Assembly (NCBI GenBank): GCA_025965975.1
Contig: JAOPVX010000041.1
Span: 1-42,192, forward strand
From: Mycobacterium sp.
GTDB lineage: Bacteria > Actinomycetota > Actinomycetes > Mycobacteriales > Mycobacteriaceae
DNA length: 42,192 bases
Direction of reading: 5' to 3'
Part shown: positions 41,544 to 42,192 of the stretch, piece by piece
Layout of the letters: each line of letters begins with the position of its first letter
How positions within the stretch are numbered: position 1 is the first letter of the stretch
The notes under the pieces: generated by a model
Told to the model about the DNA's origin: nothing
Database searches by the model: none
The model's input: only the letters and a program-made list of their open reading frames with translations
Program-made: the position numbers and the translations under genes

Positions 41544-42192
41544 GTGACCGATCCGGATGCGCTGGCCGCAGCGGCGGCGGTCGCCATCCGCGATCGCACC
41601 GGCGTCGACGTGCACGACATCGCCGTCGTCCTCGGTTCGGGCTGGGCGCCGGCCGTGGCCCAGCTGGGCGATCCGGTGGCCGTGGTGCCGATGGCCGAGT
41701 TGCCCGGATTCACCCCGCCAACTGCCGCCGGGCATGGCGGTCAGGTGTTGTCGCTGCACGTCGGCGACCACCGGGTGCTGGTGTTCGTCGGCCGGATCCA
41801 CGCCTACGAGGGACACGGGCTGCGTCACGTCGTGCACCCGGTGCGCGCGGCGTGTGCAGCGGGTGCACGCAGCGTGGTGCTGACCAACGCCGCGGGCGGC
41901 CTGCGCGACGACTACGCCGTCGGCCAGCCGGTGCTGATCAGCGACCACCTCAACCTCACGGCGCGCTCGCCGCTGGTCGGCCCGCAATTCGTCGACCTGA
42001 CCGACGCGTACTCACCGCGGCTGCGGACGCTCGCCCGCGAAATCGATCCGTCGCTGGCCCAGGGCGTCTACGCCGGGCTGCCGGGGCCGCACTACGAGAC
42101 GCCGGCCGAGATCCGCATGCTGCGCACGCTGGGCGCGGACCTGGTCGGCATGTCCACCGCGCTCGAGGCGATCGCCGCCCGGGCGGCGGGCA
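41544..42192 (+). CDS. deoD: Purine nucleoside phosphorylase, 5' part (continues beyond window)
   Basis: The protein cleaves purine nucleosides with phosphate to the free base and ribose 1-phosphate, feeding purine salvage or, here, oxidation by xanthine dehydrogenase. The 216 visible residues carry the phosphate-binding LGSGW (family GSG), [39 protein letters not shown] and [15 protein letters not shown] blocks of the trimeric class II PNPs. GTG 41544 lies 8 bases after TAAGCT. It corresponds to Rv3307. The catalytic Asn/Asp near residue 240 is outside the window. Confidence 0.94.
   Translation, partial: MTDPDALAAAAAVAIRDRTGVDVHDIAVVLGSGWAPAVAQLGDPVAVVPMAELPGFTPPTAAGHGGQVLSLHVGDHRVLVFVGRIHAYEGHGLRHVVHPVRAACAAGARSVVLTNAAGGLRDDYAVGQPVLISDHLNLTARSPLVGPQFVDLTDAYSPRLRTLAREIDPSLAQGVYAGLPGPHYETPAEIRMLRTLGADLVGMSTALEAIAARAAG

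Overview
The window is a high-GC actinobacterial chromosome segment, most likely from a fast-growing Mycobacterium (Mycolicibacterium). From memory, gene content and order follow the M. tuberculosis segment Rv3285-Rv3307: accA3, sigF/rsbW/usfY, lat, lrpA, a DUF1338 gene, pcd, a TetR gene, lhr, nei, a pseudouridine synthase, glpD, lpdA, a cyclotransferase-like gene, amiA1, amiB1, deoD. Blocks absent from M. tuberculosis are interleaved. Many genes start with GTG placed 6-8 bases after a TANNNT box, the usual mycobacterial leaderless arrangement. Both ends of the window cut a gene (accA3 and deoD).

Region by region. (1) 1-2.5 kb: the end of AccA3, a terminator, an NmrA-like oxidoreductase and a small conserved protein. 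(2) 2.5-4.8 kb: urate degradation (MobA-like nucleotidyltransferase, OHCU decarboxylase, HIU hydrolase, urate oxidase). (3) 4.8-8.7 kb: a stress-response island built around SigF. It holds a structured leader or small RNA ending in a 7-T terminator, a STAS anti-sigma antagonist, RsbW-SigF, a 53-residue membrane protein, a CsbD-like protein, UsfY and a PAS-ANTAR regulator. Three good SigF-type promoters and one weaker one can be read. (4) 8.9-12.5 kb: a two-subunit molybdenum hydroxylase (separate FAD subunit, fused 2Fe-2S/Mo subunit), probably the xanthine dehydrogenase that feeds the urate genes. (5) 12.5-15.9 kb: a membrane-tethered Mrr-like nuclease domain protein, then two decayed copies of one ISNCY-type insertion sequence flanking a small secreted Gly/Trp-rich protein. 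The second copy has rewritten the C-terminus of Lat. (6) 15.8-20.6 kb: lysine catabolism (Lat, LrpA, 2-oxoadipate dioxygenase/decarboxylase, Pcd). (7) 20.7-28.3 kb: an LspA paralogue, a TetR regulator, Lhr helicase, an SDR and the Nei glycosylase. (8) 28.3-31.3 kb: an acyl-CoA desaturase and its reductase, divergent from a FabR/DesT-like regulator. (9) 31.3-34.4 kb: an enoyl-CoA hydratase, two oxidoreductases, a DUF1330 protein and a 50-residue exported peptide. (10) 34.4-42.2 kb: a pseudouridine synthase, GlpD, LpdA, a gamma-glutamylcyclotransferase-like protein, AmiA1, AmiB1 and the start of purine nucleoside phosphorylase.

Two themes connect the parts. Purine salvage and oxidation appear three times (xanthine dehydrogenase, the urate-to-allantoin genes, DeoD). 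A complete SigF partner-switch (sigma factor, anti-sigma factor, anti-anti-sigma factor) sits in one place with its likely output genes. The most unusual object is the RNA-like element at about 4888-4986: one strand segment can pair with either of two partners, one of which forms the intrinsic terminator, just upstream of the STAS gene. All family and synteny statements are from memory; no database search was run.
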